DNA of 64,000 nucleotides from positions 1-64,000 of the forward strand of contig BNUX01000001.1 of the NCBI GenBank assembly GCA_025997675.1. The letters run 5' to 3'. Below the pieces are notes generated by a model. It was not told the origin of the DNA. It searched no databases and was given only the letters and a program-made list of their open reading frames with translations. Within the stretch, counting starts at the first letter, position 1. Each line of letters starts with the position of its first letter. A program made the position numbers and the translations under genes. The stretch is from Spirochaetia bacterium (GTDB lineage Bacteria > Spirochaetota > Spirochaetia > Treponematales > Breznakiellaceae). Shown one piece after another: positions 32,863 through 42,433 of the stretch.

Positions 32863-35800
32863 TAACGGACAGCGGCTTTGAGTTACTTGAAGAAATTGAC
32901 CTCCCTGAATTGAATGCCAAGGGTATCTGGGCCCGGCATATAAAAAGCGGCGCGGAGGTGTTTCATATTTTGAATGATGATACGGAAAACCTTTTCGGCT
33001 TTTCCTTTGCCACCGCCCCGGAGGATTCCACCGGGGTTGCCCATATCCTGGAACACTCTTGTCTCTGCGGTTCGGAAAACTACCCGCTCAAGGACGCCTT
33101 TCTGGTGCTGGCCCAGGGCAGCCTGCAAACCTTCCTCAACGCCTGGACCTTCCCGGACAAAACGGTCTACCCCGCAAGCTCCGTAAACGAACAGGATTAC
33201 TTCAATCTTATGGCGGTATACGGCGATGCGGTTTTCCGCCCCCTCCTTTCGGAATGGACCTTCATGCAGGAGGGGCACCGTTTGTCCTTTGATGAAAAAG
33301 CCAAGGGCCTTTCCATCACCGGGGTGGTCTACAACGAGATGAAGGGCGCCTATTCCTCCATAGACGAATACGCCGGGCGATGGTCCCTGCGGGCGGTGCT
33401 GCCGGACACCCCCTACGCCTTTGATTCCGGCGGTGACCCGGAGGGTATCCCCAACCTGACCTGGGAGGGCTTAAAGGATTTCCACCGGCGGAAATACTCC
33501 CCCGCCAATTGCCGCATCTTCCTTGCGGGAAACATCCCCACAGAAAAACAACTGCGCTTTCTGAACGATACCTTTCTTGCCGCCATCCCCCCGGGAACTG
33601 CGGCCCCGCCGATCCCCAGGGCACGCCCCTGGACCGCTCCCCAAACCATCACCATCCCCTGCCCGGGAGTTCCTGGCGGAGCGGAAGGGGCCAAGCAGAA
33701 ATCCGTGGTGGTCCTCTCCTGGCTCTGTGGCTCCGCCGACCCCAACGAAATGATGGCCCTCTCCGTCCTGACGGAAATGCTGCTGGGCCATGACGGCTCC
33801 CCCCTGACCCGCCTGCTCATTGAATCCGGCCTGGGTGAGGACCTGGCCCCGGCAACCGGGCTGGAAGGGGAGTTCCGGGAAGCCATCTTTACCGCAGGGC
33901 TGCGGGGAGTGGACACAAACCGCAACCGTACCATTGTCGAAAAAATAGAAAAACTAATTCTTGAGGGATTGCAGCGCCTGGCCTCCGGGGGAATACCAAA
34001 GGAGGAAATTGATGCGGCATTACTGTCTATGGAATTTTCCAACCGGGAAATCCGCCGCGCCGGGGGCCCCTATTCCCTGGTATGGATGCGCCGTTCCCTC
34101 CGGTCCTGGCTTCACGGGGGCCGCCCCTGGGACAGCCTCCTCTTTGTGCCGGCCTTTACCGAATTAAAGCGCCGCCTTGCAACAGACAGCCGGTACTTTG
34201 AAAAGCTCATCCAACAATACCTTATCGACAACCCCCACCGTGCCCGGCTGTGCCTCCTGCCCAAGGAAAATTTTCAGAAACAGAAGGATGCGGCCCTGGC
34301 AAAGCAGCTTGCAAAGAAAACGGCAGCCCTTTCCGATGCGGAACGGCGGGCCATTATCGAAAAAGCCGCGGAACTGGAAAAAGTTCAGAGCGAGGAGGAC
34401 AGCCCCACCGCGTTGGCAACGATTCCCCACCTGTCCCGGAAGGACCTGGTCCCGGAAGTTGAAACCCTGCCCCGGGAGTTCCGGGACGCCCGGGGCGTTC
34501 CGGTGATGACCCAGGAACTCTTTACCAACGGCATCACCTACGGGGATTTTTTCATTCCCCTGGACATCCTTTCCCCGGATGACTATCCCTGGCTCCCCCT
34601 CTTTTCCCGGGTCGTCGTTTCCCTGGGCCTCCCGCCCCTGGACTACGGCGAAGTGTCCAGCCTCCTGGCCCGTACCACCGGCGCATTCTACACAGGCCTC
34701 CAGTCCGGCTCCAGCCTGCGGGGTTCCTCCAGAACCGCAGCGCTTCCCACGGGAACCCTGGACCTGCGGGGCCGTGACTGGCTCAGCTTCCGCCTTAAAG
34801 CCCTGGACGAAAAGATCCCTGAAGCGCTGGACCTGGTCCAACGTATCATCACGGAGGCGGACTTTTCCGACCGGCGGCGCGTCCGGGATCTTGTATTGGA
34901 AATGAAGAACGATATAGACGCAAGCCTGGCCCCGGGGGGACACAATTACGCTGCGGGCCGTGCCGGCTGCCTCGTCTCCCGGTCCCGTGCGGTGGACGAA
35001 CTCTGGAACGGCATCACCCAGCTTGAGTTTATCCACCGTGTCGCGGTGATGGATACGGCGGAGATATGCCGGAAACTCAGCGGCATCCGGGACACCCTGA
35101 TACACCACGGCGGGCTCCTGGTGAATATCACCGGCGCCGCCGCCGCCGTCACCGGGACCTTGACGGGCATAGCGGAGCGTTTCAGCATATTCGGGGCGCC
35201 CCGTCCCCGCAGGATTAATACCGGTGGTAAAGGCCCTTCCGATGACGCGGCTTTTTTTGCTATGGTATCCAAAGGCGGTGCAAGCCGCAGTGCGGAGGTG
35301 CTGTCCTCCCCCACCCTCCAGGTGGGCTTTGCCGCCATGACCCTTCCCGGCGCGTCCCTGCACACCCGTGCGGCGGGCACCGAAGCGGTGCTGGCCCACT
35401 GGCTGAGTACCGGCGCACTGTGGGAGGATATCCGCATGAAGGGCGGCGCCTACGGGGCCTTTGCCTCTCCCGACGGGGTAGAAGAGAGCTTTGTTCTATC
35501 CACCTACCGGGACCCCGGCCCCCTCCGCTCCCTCCTGGCCTTCCCCGCTATCCTTGCGGAGGCGGCCCGCACCATACCGGACGAGGAAGAGCTGACCAAG
35601 GCGGTGATAGGTAGTTTTTCTAAGGAGACCCGGCCCCGAACCCCTGCGGATAAGGGGCTCACCAATTTCCTGCGCTTCCTCTGCGGCATTGAGGATCACC
35701 ACCGGCGGGGCAAGCTGGAATCCATTGTTTCAATCACTGCGGCGGAACTCACGGCGGCGGCGGAACGTCTTGCCGGCGCCGCCGCGGATACCGCTAACCG

Positions 35801-35888
35801 GGGTATCCCCACCATAATCGCCGGGACCGCCGAAGCGGAGAAGGCCGCCGCAAAACTGGGGGTAGAGATACGGATGCTGCCGGTGTAG
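32859..35888 (+). CDS. M16C zinc metalloprotease (PreP/insulinase family)
   Basis: A 1009-residue peptidase of the presequence-protease type. The inverted zinc motif HILEH is at residues 62-66, with the distal Glu in VVYNEMKGAYS. The protein has four M16 modules typical of M16C, with a helical hairpin at about 470-530. It should degrade short unfolded peptides in the closed chamber. No signal peptide is seen, so it is cytoplasmic. Start codon and fliG stop share ATGA. Why a peptidase is coupled to a flagellar switch gene is not clear. Confidence 0.93.
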   Translation: MITDSGFELLEEIDLPELNAKGIWARHIKSGAEVFHILNDDTENLFGFSFATAPEDSTGVAHILEHSCLCGSENYPLKDAFLVLAQGSLQTFLNAWTFPDKTVYPASSVNEQDYFNLMAVYGDAVFRPLLSEWTFMQEGHRLSFDEKAKGLSITGVVYNEMKGAYSSIDEYAGRWSLRAVLPDTPYAFDSGGDPEGIPNLTWEGLKDFHRRKYSPANCRIFLAGNIPTEKQLRFLNDTFLAAIPPGTAAPPIPRARPWTAPQTITIPCPGVPGGAEGAKQKSVVVLSWLCGSADPNEMMALSVLTEMLLGHDGSPLTRLLIESGLGEDLAPATGLEGEFREAIFTAGLRGVDTNRNRTIVEKIEKLILEGLQRLASGGIPKEEIDAALLSMEFSNREIRRAGGPYSLVWMRRSLRSWLHGGRPWDSLLFVPAFTELKRRLATDSRYFEKLIQQYLIDNPHRARLCLLPKENFQKQKDAALAKQLAKKTAALSDAERRAIIEKAAELEKVQSEEDSPTALATIPHLSRKDLVPEVETLPREFRDARGVPVMTQELFTNGITYGDFFIPLDILSPDDYPWLPLFSRVVVSLGLPPLDYGEVSSLLARTTGAFYTGLQSGSSLRGSSRTAALPTGTLDLRGRDWLSFRLKALDEKIPEALDLVQRIITEADFSDRRRVRDLVLEMKNDIDASLAPGGHNYAAGRAGCLVSRSRAVDELWNGITQLEFIHRVAVMDTAEICRKLSGIRDTLIHHGGLLVNITGAAAAVTGTLTGIAERFSIFGAPRPRRINTGGKGPSDDAAFFAMVSKGGASRSAEVLSSPTLQVGFAAMTLPGASLHTRAAGTEAVLAHWLSTGALWEDIRMKGGAYGAFASPDGVEESFVLSTYRDPGPLRSLLAFPAILAEAARTIPDEEELTKAVIGSFSKETRPRTPADKGLTNFLRFLCGIEDHHRRGKLESIVSITAAELTAAAERLAGAAADTANRGIPTIIAGTAEAEKAAAKLGVEIRMLPV

Positions 35889-35898
35889 GGAGGAATGA

Positions 35899-36135
35899 AT
35901 GAGTAATAAAGAAAAACCAATGGTAAGTCAGGAGCCGGTAGTATTACTGCACGGGTTTAACGATGAGGCGCTCTTGGCGGTGGTCCGGGCGGTGAAGGCC
36001 GCCGCGGCGGAAGCGGGGATGGATGCGGGAAGTATCGCCTTTACCACCTCAACGCCCACCAACCTGGAATGGAAAGTAAAGGCGCTGATACGGGAAGTGA
36101 GGAAGGAGCATGGGCATTTCCAGGGTCAAAAATAA
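35899..36135 (+). CDS. DUF3783 protein
   Basis: A 78-residue protein with VVLLHGFNDEALLAVVRAVK and KVKALIREVRKEHGHFQ, the DUF3783 pattern found mainly in spirochaetes and clostridia, function unknown. The start has GGAGG-like AGGGAGG 5 nt before it. It follows the protease gene by 10 bp. The alanine-rich middle is probably helical. Confidence 0.8.
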   Translation: MSNKEKPMVSQEPVVLLHGFNDEALLAVVRAVKAAAAEAGMDAGSIAFTTSTPTNLEWKVKALIREVRKEHGHFQGQK

Positions 36136-36150
36136 GTTCCGGCCCCCCCA

Positions 36151-36179
36151 TTCACACGCATCAATTTTTATGCTATAGT
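36151..36179 (+). promoter_or_regulatory. carD promoter
   Basis: -35 TTCACA (36151-36156), a 17-bp spacer and -10 TATAGT (36174-36179), eight bases before ATG 36188. The leader would be about 2 nt, and no ribosome site is visible. Confidence 0.6.
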
Positions 36180-36187
36180 GACAGGCA

Positions 36188-36691
36188 ATGAATAATACAG
36201 CCGAAGGGACATTTCAGGTCGAAGAGAAAGTGGTGTACCCCAGCCAGGGGGTTGGGGTCATCCGTGCAATCAAGGAAAAGGACTTTAAGAATGAGAAGAT
36301 TCCTTACTATGATATATACCTTGAAGTGTCGGATATGACCATCATGGTCCCGGTGGATAAGGCGAAAACACTGGGAATTCGGGCTATTGTTCCCAAGGAA
36401 GAAGCTCAAAGAGCCCTGGAACTGATCAGCGACGAATATGAACCCATACCGTCGGATTGGAAACTCCGGTATCAGATGAATCTGGACTTATTGAAGAAGG
36501 GCAGCGTCATGGATATTGCCTCCATAGTCCGCTCCCTCTATCACCGGAGTAAGGTCAAGGAGCTGCCCATCCTGGAACGGAAGCTCTACGATTCCGCCCT
36601 AAAATTGCTGGTGGACGAGGTTTCCTTCTCCCTCCACAAGCCCAAGGACGAGGTGGAAGCCATGATTTTTGCCCGTCTGGAATCCAAGTAG
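36188..36691 (+). CDS. carD: CarD-family transcription factor
   Basis: A 167-residue regulator that binds the RNA polymerase beta subunit and stabilises open promoter complexes. The N-terminal Tudor-like domain (FQVEEKVVYPSQGVGVIRAI, then YYDIYLEVSDMTIMVPVDKA) is the polymerase-binding part. The helical C-terminal domain (SDWKLRYQMNLDLLKKG, then IASIVRSLYHRSKVKELP) contacts DNA at the -10 fork. Length is typical of CarD/CdnL. It is followed by ispD after 9 bases, a common arrangement in several phyla. Confidence 0.94.
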   Translation: MNNTAEGTFQVEEKVVYPSQGVGVIRAIKEKDFKNEKIPYYDIYLEVSDMTIMVPVDKAKTLGIRAIVPKEEAQRALELISDEYEPIPSDWKLRYQMNLDLLKKGSVMDIASIVRSLYHRSKVKELPILERKLYDSALKLLVDEVSFSLHKPKDEVEAMIFARLESK

Positions 36692-36700
36692 CTACCCATC

Positions 36701-37468
36701 GTGGATGAGGCAGTTGCCATAGCACAAACCGCTATAGCGGTAATCATCACCGCCGCCGGTTCTTCCAGCCGCATGGGGAGGGGTATAAAGAAGGAGTACC
36801 GCCCCCTGGGGTCCGGAATCAATGACGCCGATGGGCGTCCCCTGACCGTTCTGGGGGCTGCGGTCAGCGCCTTTGCCGCCAATCCCCGTATTGGGACTAT
36901 CGTCATCACCATTCCCCATAACGTTGCGTCCGCCGAAGCCGATGCCCGTGCCGCCCTGCCCCTCTCCCTCCTTATGTCAGGGAAGGCGTCCCGTTTTCTC
37001 TTTGTCCCCGGGGGCTCCACCCGCCGCGCCTCGGTCCACCAGGCCCTGGCCCTGCTTTCCGCCTATTCTCCCGACTATGTGCTCATCCATGACGGAAGCC
37101 GGCCCTGGGTAGACGGCCTGCTCATTGAGCGGACCATTGACGCCCTCCGGCGGAGCCGGGCGGTGGTCCCCCTGCTTCCCCTGACCGAAAATCCCAAGGA
37201 ATTTGACGAAGCGGGCTTTGTAATCCGGCATCTCCGGCACGCCTCTGTGGGTACCTCCCAGACTCCCCAGGGGTTCGCCTTTCCGGAAATACTCCGGGCC
37301 CACGGTTTGGCGGCGGAACGGGAACGGCGGGAATACTACGATTATGTCGATGACGCGGAAGTGTGGGGGGAATTCATCGGGCCCGTGGCGACGGTGGAGG
37401 GGTCTCTGAAGAATAAAAAGATTACCCTTCCGGAGGATCTAAAAGACCCGGAGGGTCTTCGTGATTAG
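36701..37468 (+). CDS. ispD: 2-C-methyl-D-erythritol 4-phosphate cytidylyltransferase
   Basis: A 255-residue enzyme of the MEP isoprenoid pathway: MEP + CTP gives CDP-ME. ITAAGSSSRMGRGIKKEYRP is the CTP-binding loop. Later come DYVLIHDGSRPWVD (metal Asp) and ASVGTSQTPQGFAFPEIL, with YDYVDDAEVW near the end. Translation starts at GTG 36701 and no good ribosome site is seen, so coupling to carD is likely. It overlaps ispF by 8 bp. Confidence 0.95.
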   Translation: MDEAVAIAQTAIAVIITAAGSSSRMGRGIKKEYRPLGSGINDADGRPLTVLGAAVSAFAANPRIGTIVITIPHNVASAEADARAALPLSLLMSGKASRFLFVPGGSTRRASVHQALALLSAYSPDYVLIHDGSRPWVDGLLIERTIDALRRSRAVVPLLPLTENPKEFDEAGFVIRHLRHASVGTSQTPQGFAFPEILRAHGLAAERERREYYDYVDDAEVWGEFIGPVATVEGSLKNKKITLPEDLKDPEGLRD

Positions 37469-37934
37469 GGTTGGGTTGGGACGGGATGTACACCGGCTGG
37501 TCGAGGGACGGCGGTTTTTGTTAGGCGGCGTGGCAATTCCCTCCGATAAGGGGGAGATGGGACATTCCGACGGGGATGTTTTGGCCCACGCGGTTATAGA
37601 CGCCTTTTTGGGAGCCGCCGGTTTGGGGGACATTGGGGAACTGTTCCCCCCTTCCGATCCGAAGTGGCGAGACGCGGACTCCATGAAACTTTTGAAGGCG
37701 GCCTGGGACACGGTGCGGGATGCGGGATGGCGTCTTTCAAACCTGGACTGCGTGGTGAGCGCGGAGAAGCCGAAGCTCCTTCCCTACCGCGGGGACATAC
37801 GGGTATCCCTGGCGCAGGCGCTGGGGGTACCCCCCGGGGCGATTTTTGTAAAGGGAAAAACCGGCGAGGGTTTAGGCAGTATTGGTGAGGGGCTGGCGGT
37901 GGAAGCCCTGGCGGTTTGTTTGCTGGAACGATAG
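37461..37934 (+). CDS. ispF: 2-C-methyl-D-erythritol 2,4-cyclodiphosphate synthase
   Basis: A 157-residue trimeric enzyme cyclising CDP-ME 2-phosphate. Zinc ligands D9 and H11 lie in VGLGRDVHRL and H43 in DGDVLAHAVIDAFLGA. DIGELFPPSDPKW is the substrate loop, and VKGKTGEGLGSIGEGLAV the conserved end. Start GTG 37461 with GGAGG 6 nt upstream, inside ispD. Confidence 0.97.
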   Translation: MIRVGLGRDVHRLVEGRRFLLGGVAIPSDKGEMGHSDGDVLAHAVIDAFLGAAGLGDIGELFPPSDPKWRDADSMKLLKAAWDTVRDAGWRLSNLDCVVSAEKPKLLPYRGDIRVSLAQALGVPPGAIFVKGKTGEGLGSIGEGLAVEALAVCLLER

Positions 37935-37943
37935 GCGGGGGAT

Positions 37944-38615
37944 ATGGCGAAAAACAAAACTTCAAACTGGGACGGCATAGTTACGGCCCTGGAAAAATGG
38001 CGGAAGGCGGATGACGGGGACCCTTCGGTAAGCACCGTGGCGGAACGATACCGCCAGGACCCTTGGGCGGTGCTGGCCTCCACCATCCTCAGCTTGCGTA
38101 CCAAGGACGAGGTAACCCTGGTCCGTTCCCAGGCGCTCCTGGAAAAAGCTCCCACCGCAGAGGCGCTCCTGACCTTGCCGGTGGAGGAAATCGAGAAGCT
38201 CGTCTACCCGGTGGGGTTCTACCGGACCAAGGCGCAGAACCTGAAAAAAATTGCCGCCATCATCATGGAAACGTATCAGGGAGAGGTTCCCGCAAATCTG
38301 GACCTCCTCCTTGCCATGCCGGGGGTGGGGAGAAAAACCGCCAACCTGGTGCTTACCGAAGCCTTCGACATGGATGGGATCTGCGTGGACGTCCATGTAC
38401 ACAGGATTACTAACCGGCTGGGGGTTTTACAATCGAAAACCCCCGAAGAAACAGAAATGATACTGCGGGAAATACTACCGAAAGAATACTGGAAACGGAT
38501 AAATATACTGCTGGTACTCTACGGCCAGCGGGTTTGCCGGCCAGTGTCCCCCTTCTGCTCACGCTGCGTGATGCCGGAACACTGCCGTCGGGTGGGAGTA
38601 GACCGGGAACGGTAA
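37944..38615 (+). CDS. nth: Endonuclease III
   Basis: A 223-residue DNA glycosylase/AP lyase removing oxidised pyrimidines. The helix-hairpin-helix LLAMPGVGRKTANLVL carries the catalytic lysine (K131), and VDVHVHRI the catalytic Asp (D149). The 4Fe-4S cluster signature C-x6-C-x2-C-x5-C is complete at the C-terminus (CRPVSPFCSRCVMPEHC). GGGGGAT precedes the ATG. Last gene of the fliG-to-nth run, converging on the coiled-coil gene 14 bp away. Confidence 0.97.
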   Translation: MAKNKTSNWDGIVTALEKWRKADDGDPSVSTVAERYRQDPWAVLASTILSLRTKDEVTLVRSQALLEKAPTAEALLTLPVEEIEKLVYPVGFYRTKAQNLKKIAAIIMETYQGEVPANLDLLLAMPGVGRKTANLVLTEAFDMDGICVDVHVHRITNRLGVLQSKTPEETEMILREILPKEYWKRINILLVLYGQRVCRPVSPFCSRCVMPEHCRRVGVDRER

Positions 38616-38629
38616 GTACCGGGGCCGTG

Positions 38630-41600
38630 TTATATCTTCGATCCCATCTCCAGAATAAGCTCCACCTCGCCCACAGAAAGTTTTACGGTACGGGCGATTT
38701 CTTCCATGGTCCAGCCGGACTGCTTCAGCTTAATCACCGTTTCCCGTTGACCGATGGCGGGAGCTCCCCGTTCTTTAATCCGCTTACCCGGTTCATCCTT
38801 GAGAATTTCGCTGAAAACCCTGAACTGTTTGTTGATCTCCTCAAACCGGGTTTCCGCCTTGGCCAGGGATTCACGGACGGTTTGCAGCTTCTCCATACGG
38901 GCCTCAACGGAGCTTAGAAGGCCGTTCAGGGAAGAAACCTTTTCAACCGCCTCCGCCGCCTTGGCATTATCCACCGTTAGTTTTTCCACCGATGTACGGA
39001 GATCTTCCTGCCCATCCAGGAGGCGCTGCATTTCCCCGTGAATCTTCTGCATCGCCCGTTCCGCTTCCTTGAGGGCCTTGAAATTATCATCTATGCCGGC
39101 ATTCGTTTCCTCCAGGGTCTGGTTCTTCTTTTCTATCCGCACTTCCCGCTCCTCCGCATCCGTAAGAGCATCCTCCAGACGGCGTATCTGCACCTGGACC
39201 GCCTGGAGGGTGTCATCCGAGGTGGTAACTTCGGCAAGCTTTTCCTTTACCGATTGGGAAGTCTGGAGCAGCCGGTTAAAGTCGGTCTCCATCAGCTCAA
39301 TACGCCGCTTCTCCGACTGGAAGGCCACCATCTTGGCGTCCACCTCTTCCTCCAGTCGCTTGATCCTGACAAACTTTGCTTCCAGATCCGCCGCTTCGGT
39401 GCGGCGCTGATCCAGACCGTCAAGGTCTCCCCGGAAATCCTCGATCTTCCGCTCCAGGGATGACTTCAATTCATCCGCCCGATCAAAGAGCTTGGTCTGG
39501 GCAATAAATTCCTTGATGTGCCGGTCCGCGTCCCTGACCGACTGCTCCAGCAGTCTGGCCTGTTCATCGGTGTGGGCAAAGGCATCGGTTCTTTGGGCCG
39601 CCGTTTCTTCCCGGAGATTCTCGATAGCGGAACGGAGCGCGGTAAGCCGGTCCTCGTTCTCCACCCCAAGTTCCCGGATCTTCCGGCGAAATTCCTCCAC
39701 CGATGCATCCATATCCCGCATCTGGCCTGAAAACTTGGTCTGCCATTCCTCAATGTTCCGCCGGGATTCATCCAAGAGTCCCCCGAATTCCCCGCTGCGG
39801 AATTCCACCTGGGCGGCAATCTTCCTGAGATCCTCGCCAATCTCCCGCTCCTGCTGTTTAAGGGTTTCCGCCATGGAAAGATTGAAACGGCCAAGCTCGG
39901 CCTTAACCGCAGATTCCGCCGTTTCCCGGGCTTCCGCCAGGTTCGCGTCAAGCTGATCCTTGAGTATCCCCAGGGATCCATCCGCCTGAACCATCTGGTT
40001 CCGTATCCCCTCCTCAAAAGCGCCGGCCTCGGCCTTGAGATGTTCCAATTCAGAAACCAGCCGGGCATCCTCGTCGGCAAACTGACGTTTCAACGCCTCC
40101 CCAAAGGTATTTTCCAGCTTCCGGCGTTCCTCACGGGATGTTTCCGCCAGTTCCGCCAGTTCCAGAGCCAGACCGTCCTTCCATTTGTTAAGCCGGGCAT
40201 CAAATTCCTCCCGCCGGCGGAAAAGGTCTGCGGAAAACTCGTCCTCAAAGACCTTGAGTTTACCCGCCACCGTATCGTAGGACTGTTCCTTAAGCCGGCT
40301 TAGTTCCTTCTCCACCCCGGCAATATCTCCCCTGAGGGCATCCAGGCCGGCGGCAAATTCCGCAAAGGCCGCATTCCGGGCATTGGCGGATTCCTGCTCA
40401 AACCGGGCGAAGTCTCCCCGCACCCGGTTTTCCGTCTCCGCCATGTACCGGCGCAATGTTTCATCCAGCTTAGCCGAATCATCCGCCAGGGCTCCCAGGC
40501 GCTCAAATTCCCGGGCCTGGGCCTCACGGTATTCCCCAAGCCTGGCGTCCGCCGCTAAGAGGGCCTTCTCGCCTTCTTCCTCAATGGTCTCCGAAAGCCG
40601 CTTCGTCATCTGGAAAACCGCATCGGTGGTCTGGCCGTCCAATTCCCTAAGCCGCCCCTCTAATTCTTTTACCGCAAACTCTATCCCCCGGACCTCGGTA
40701 TTTTTCTGGTCTAGTATCTTTTCCCAATCCGTCAAGGCCTTTTGGCCTTCCGCTTTAATGGTCTCGGACAGTTTCCGGCTCATCTGGGCAACCGCATCGG
40801 TGGTCTGACCATCCAGGGTGCTTAGCCGCCCCTCCAGTTCTTTTACTTCGGTATTTGTCTGGTTTAGCATGGTTCCCCAGGCTTCCCGGTTGTCCCGGAT
40901 TTGGAGTTCTATTTCCGCTTGATCCACCTTCCACCCTTCCTGGGAGACCCGGAGTTTTTCCTCCACCAGGGTCTTCAAGCTCTGAACCCGTTCCACGGCC
41001 TGTTCCCGGAGCGTAACCAGGGCGGCCTCTTCCATTTTATCCGCCCGTTGCGCCGCCTGCTCCACCGCATCCTGCAAGGTCTTTTCGACGATCCCCATGT
41101 CCCGGGCAAGGCTTGCCGCCCGTTCCTGTTCCATCCGGGTTATCGCCTCCCGGTGGTCCTCCACCCGGCGTTCAATGGTTTCCGCCGTAGCCTGGAGGTC
41201 GGATACGGTGGATTCCACCGCCGCTATCATGGAAGCCGAAATCTTTTCCAGGGATAGGGCGTTTTCCTCTTCAAACCGCAGTTCCAGCCCCGCAAAGCCC
41301 TTCTCCACAGAAGAAAGCTTTTCCTTAGCTTCGACCACCCGCTTCCCCACCCCCTCCACAAAGGGGGACTCTTCCTGGATACGAGCCAGATTTTCCTGGA
41401 CCCGCACCGTCATGCGAACCAGTTCCCCCAGGGTGGAATCGTAGGTTTTTATTTTTTCATTAAGATCCGCCACGGTAGCGATCTTGGCGGCCATAGCTTC
41501 ATCACTAAGCTGGAGCCGGTTCATCAGTTCTTTGGCCTGTTTCTGGCGGACATCCAGGGCCACCCCGTAATCATGGACGGCTGCCGCTTTCTGATCCACA

Positions 41601-41746
41601 AACACCGTCAGTTCTTCCTTAAGATGATCTCCGTACTTGCGCAATTTCTCCAGAGGACGGTTATTCCTGTCGGACTTGCGAAAGAGGATGAGCGTCAGGG
41701 CAACGATACCGAGGGTTAAAAGATTTCCAATCGTAAAAAAGCTCAT
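38630..41746 (-). CDS. SpiroCoCo-type giant coiled-coil protein
   Basis: A 1038-residue protein with one N-terminal membrane segment (about residues 5-22, NLLTLGIVALTLILF). About 950 residues of nearly unbroken coiled coil rich in Glu, Lys, Arg and Leu follow, then a C-terminal helix-turn-helix-like piece (RETVIKLKQSGWTMEEIART and VGEVELILEMG). A stretch of about 55 residues near positions 300-390 is duplicated (LDGQTTDAVAQMSRKLSETI and LDGQTTDAVFQMTKRLSETI). Proteins of this plan are known in spirochaetes as SpiroCoCo. Structural or cytoskeletal roles are inferred. It lies 6 bp after the HAD gene. Confidence 0.85.
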   Translation of the reverse strand: MSFFTIGNLLTLGIVALTLILFRKSDRNNRPLEKLRKYGDHLKEELTVFVDQKAAAVHDYGVALDVRQKQAKELMNRLQLSDEAMAAKIATVADLNEKIKTYDSTLGELVRMTVRVQENLARIQEESPFVEGVGKRVVEAKEKLSSVEKGFAGLELRFEEENALSLEKISASMIAAVESTVSDLQATAETIERRVEDHREAITRMEQERAASLARDMGIVEKTLQDAVEQAAQRADKMEEAALVTLREQAVERVQSLKTLVEEKLRVSQEGWKVDQAEIELQIRDNREAWGTMLNQTNTEVKELEGRLSTLDGQTTDAVAQMSRKLSETIKAEGQKALTDWEKILDQKNTEVRGIEFAVKELEGRLRELDGQTTDAVFQMTKRLSETIEEEGEKALLAADARLGEYREAQAREFERLGALADDSAKLDETLRRYMAETENRVRGDFARFEQESANARNAAFAEFAAGLDALRGDIAGVEKELSRLKEQSYDTVAGKLKVFEDEFSADLFRRREEFDARLNKWKDGLALELAELAETSREERRKLENTFGEALKRQFADEDARLVSELEHLKAEAGAFEEGIRNQMVQADGSLGILKDQLDANLAEARETAESAVKAELGRFNLSMAETLKQQEREIGEDLRKIAAQVEFRSGEFGGLLDESRRNIEEWQTKFSGQMRDMDASVEEFRRKIRELGVENEDRLTALRSAIENLREETAAQRTDAFAHTDEQARLLEQSVRDADRHIKEFIAQTKLFDRADELKSSLERKIEDFRGDLDGLDQRRTEAADLEAKFVRIKRLEEEVDAKMVAFQSEKRRIELMETDFNRLLQTSQSVKEKLAEVTTSDDTLQAVQVQIRRLEDALTDAEEREVRIEKKNQTLEETNAGIDDNFKALKEAERAMQKIHGEMQRLLDGQEDLRTSVEKLTVDNAKAAEAVEKVSSLNGLLSSVEARMEKLQTVRESLAKAETRFEEINKQFRVFSEILKDEPGKRIKERGAPAIGQRETVIKLKQSGWTMEEIARTVKLSVGEVELILEMGSKI

Positions 41747-41752
41747 GTGGTT

Positions 41753-42421
41753 CTAATTTAGCACAAATGCGCGTAATTGGCGATAGTCGGAAAAGACAAA
41801 ATCCGCATTACCCGTATTCCGGCGACGGCGGCCCAGGGGACCCACCACCAGGGCGGCCTTCATCCCCTGCTGCTTCGCCCCGATGATATCGTAGGAAACG
41901 CTGTTTCCCACATAGAGTATCTGTTCAGGGGGCAGGGCCATACATCGGGCCAGTTCCCGGAAGGGAGCCGGGTCCGGCTTCAGGCGGTTGGTATGTTCCG
42001 AGCAGATCACCGTATCCCAGTATCCGTCCAAGCCAAGGTACTTTAGCTTTTGTTCGGCGGGAAAGTCCGAAAGAAGCCCCAGAGAAAGCCCTGAGGACTT
42101 GAAGGCGGAGAGGGTTTCCCGAACATGGGGATAGGGCTTTACCTTCTTAAACAGGGGTTCCCAGCCCCGGTAGATGAGCTGTTCCGTCCGGCCCTTAACC
42201 AAAGCCCCATCCCGTTTCAGGATTTCCCCCATCAGCAGCGCTTGAAGGTCGTAAAAATTGCCATCCCGGAAGGTCTTTCTCAAATTAGTCCGGGCCTTGC
42301 TAAAAGCCAGGAGATACCGCCATTCCTTGAGTACAAAGGGGATGAGCCGCACATAAAACCGGTAATTCGGGTAAAAGGTTCCGTCCAAGTCGAAGGCAAG
42401 CCCTCGGATATCCTCTCGCAT
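41753..42421 (-). CDS. HAD-family phosphatase
   Basis: A 222-residue HAD hydrolase with motif I FDLDGTF (nucleophile Asp), motif II LLSDF at mid-length, and motif III/IV KPDPAPFRELARCM with ILYVGNSVSYDIIGAKQQG. The cap is the helical C1 type, as in phosphoglycolate and pyrimidine 5'-nucleotide phosphatases. Substrate is unknown. It sits between the secreted protein and the coiled-coil gene with gaps of 12 and 6 bp. Confidence 0.88.
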   Translation of the reverse strand: MREDIRGLAFDLDGTFYPNYRFYVRLIPFVLKEWRYLLAFSKARTNLRKTFRDGNFYDLQALLMGEILKRDGALVKGRTEQLIYRGWEPLFKKVKPYPHVRETLSAFKSSGLSLGLLSDFPAEQKLKYLGLDGYWDTVICSEHTNRLKPDPAPFRELARCMALPPEQILYVGNSVSYDIIGAKQQGMKAALVVGPLGRRRRNTGNADFVFSDYRQLRAFVLN

Positions 42422-42433
42422 AGTTTCTTTATA

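Noticed and set aside
34164..35399. 411-residue leftward ORF opposite the M16C protease
   Set aside because: Shadow frame with skewed glycine/arginine/proline composition.
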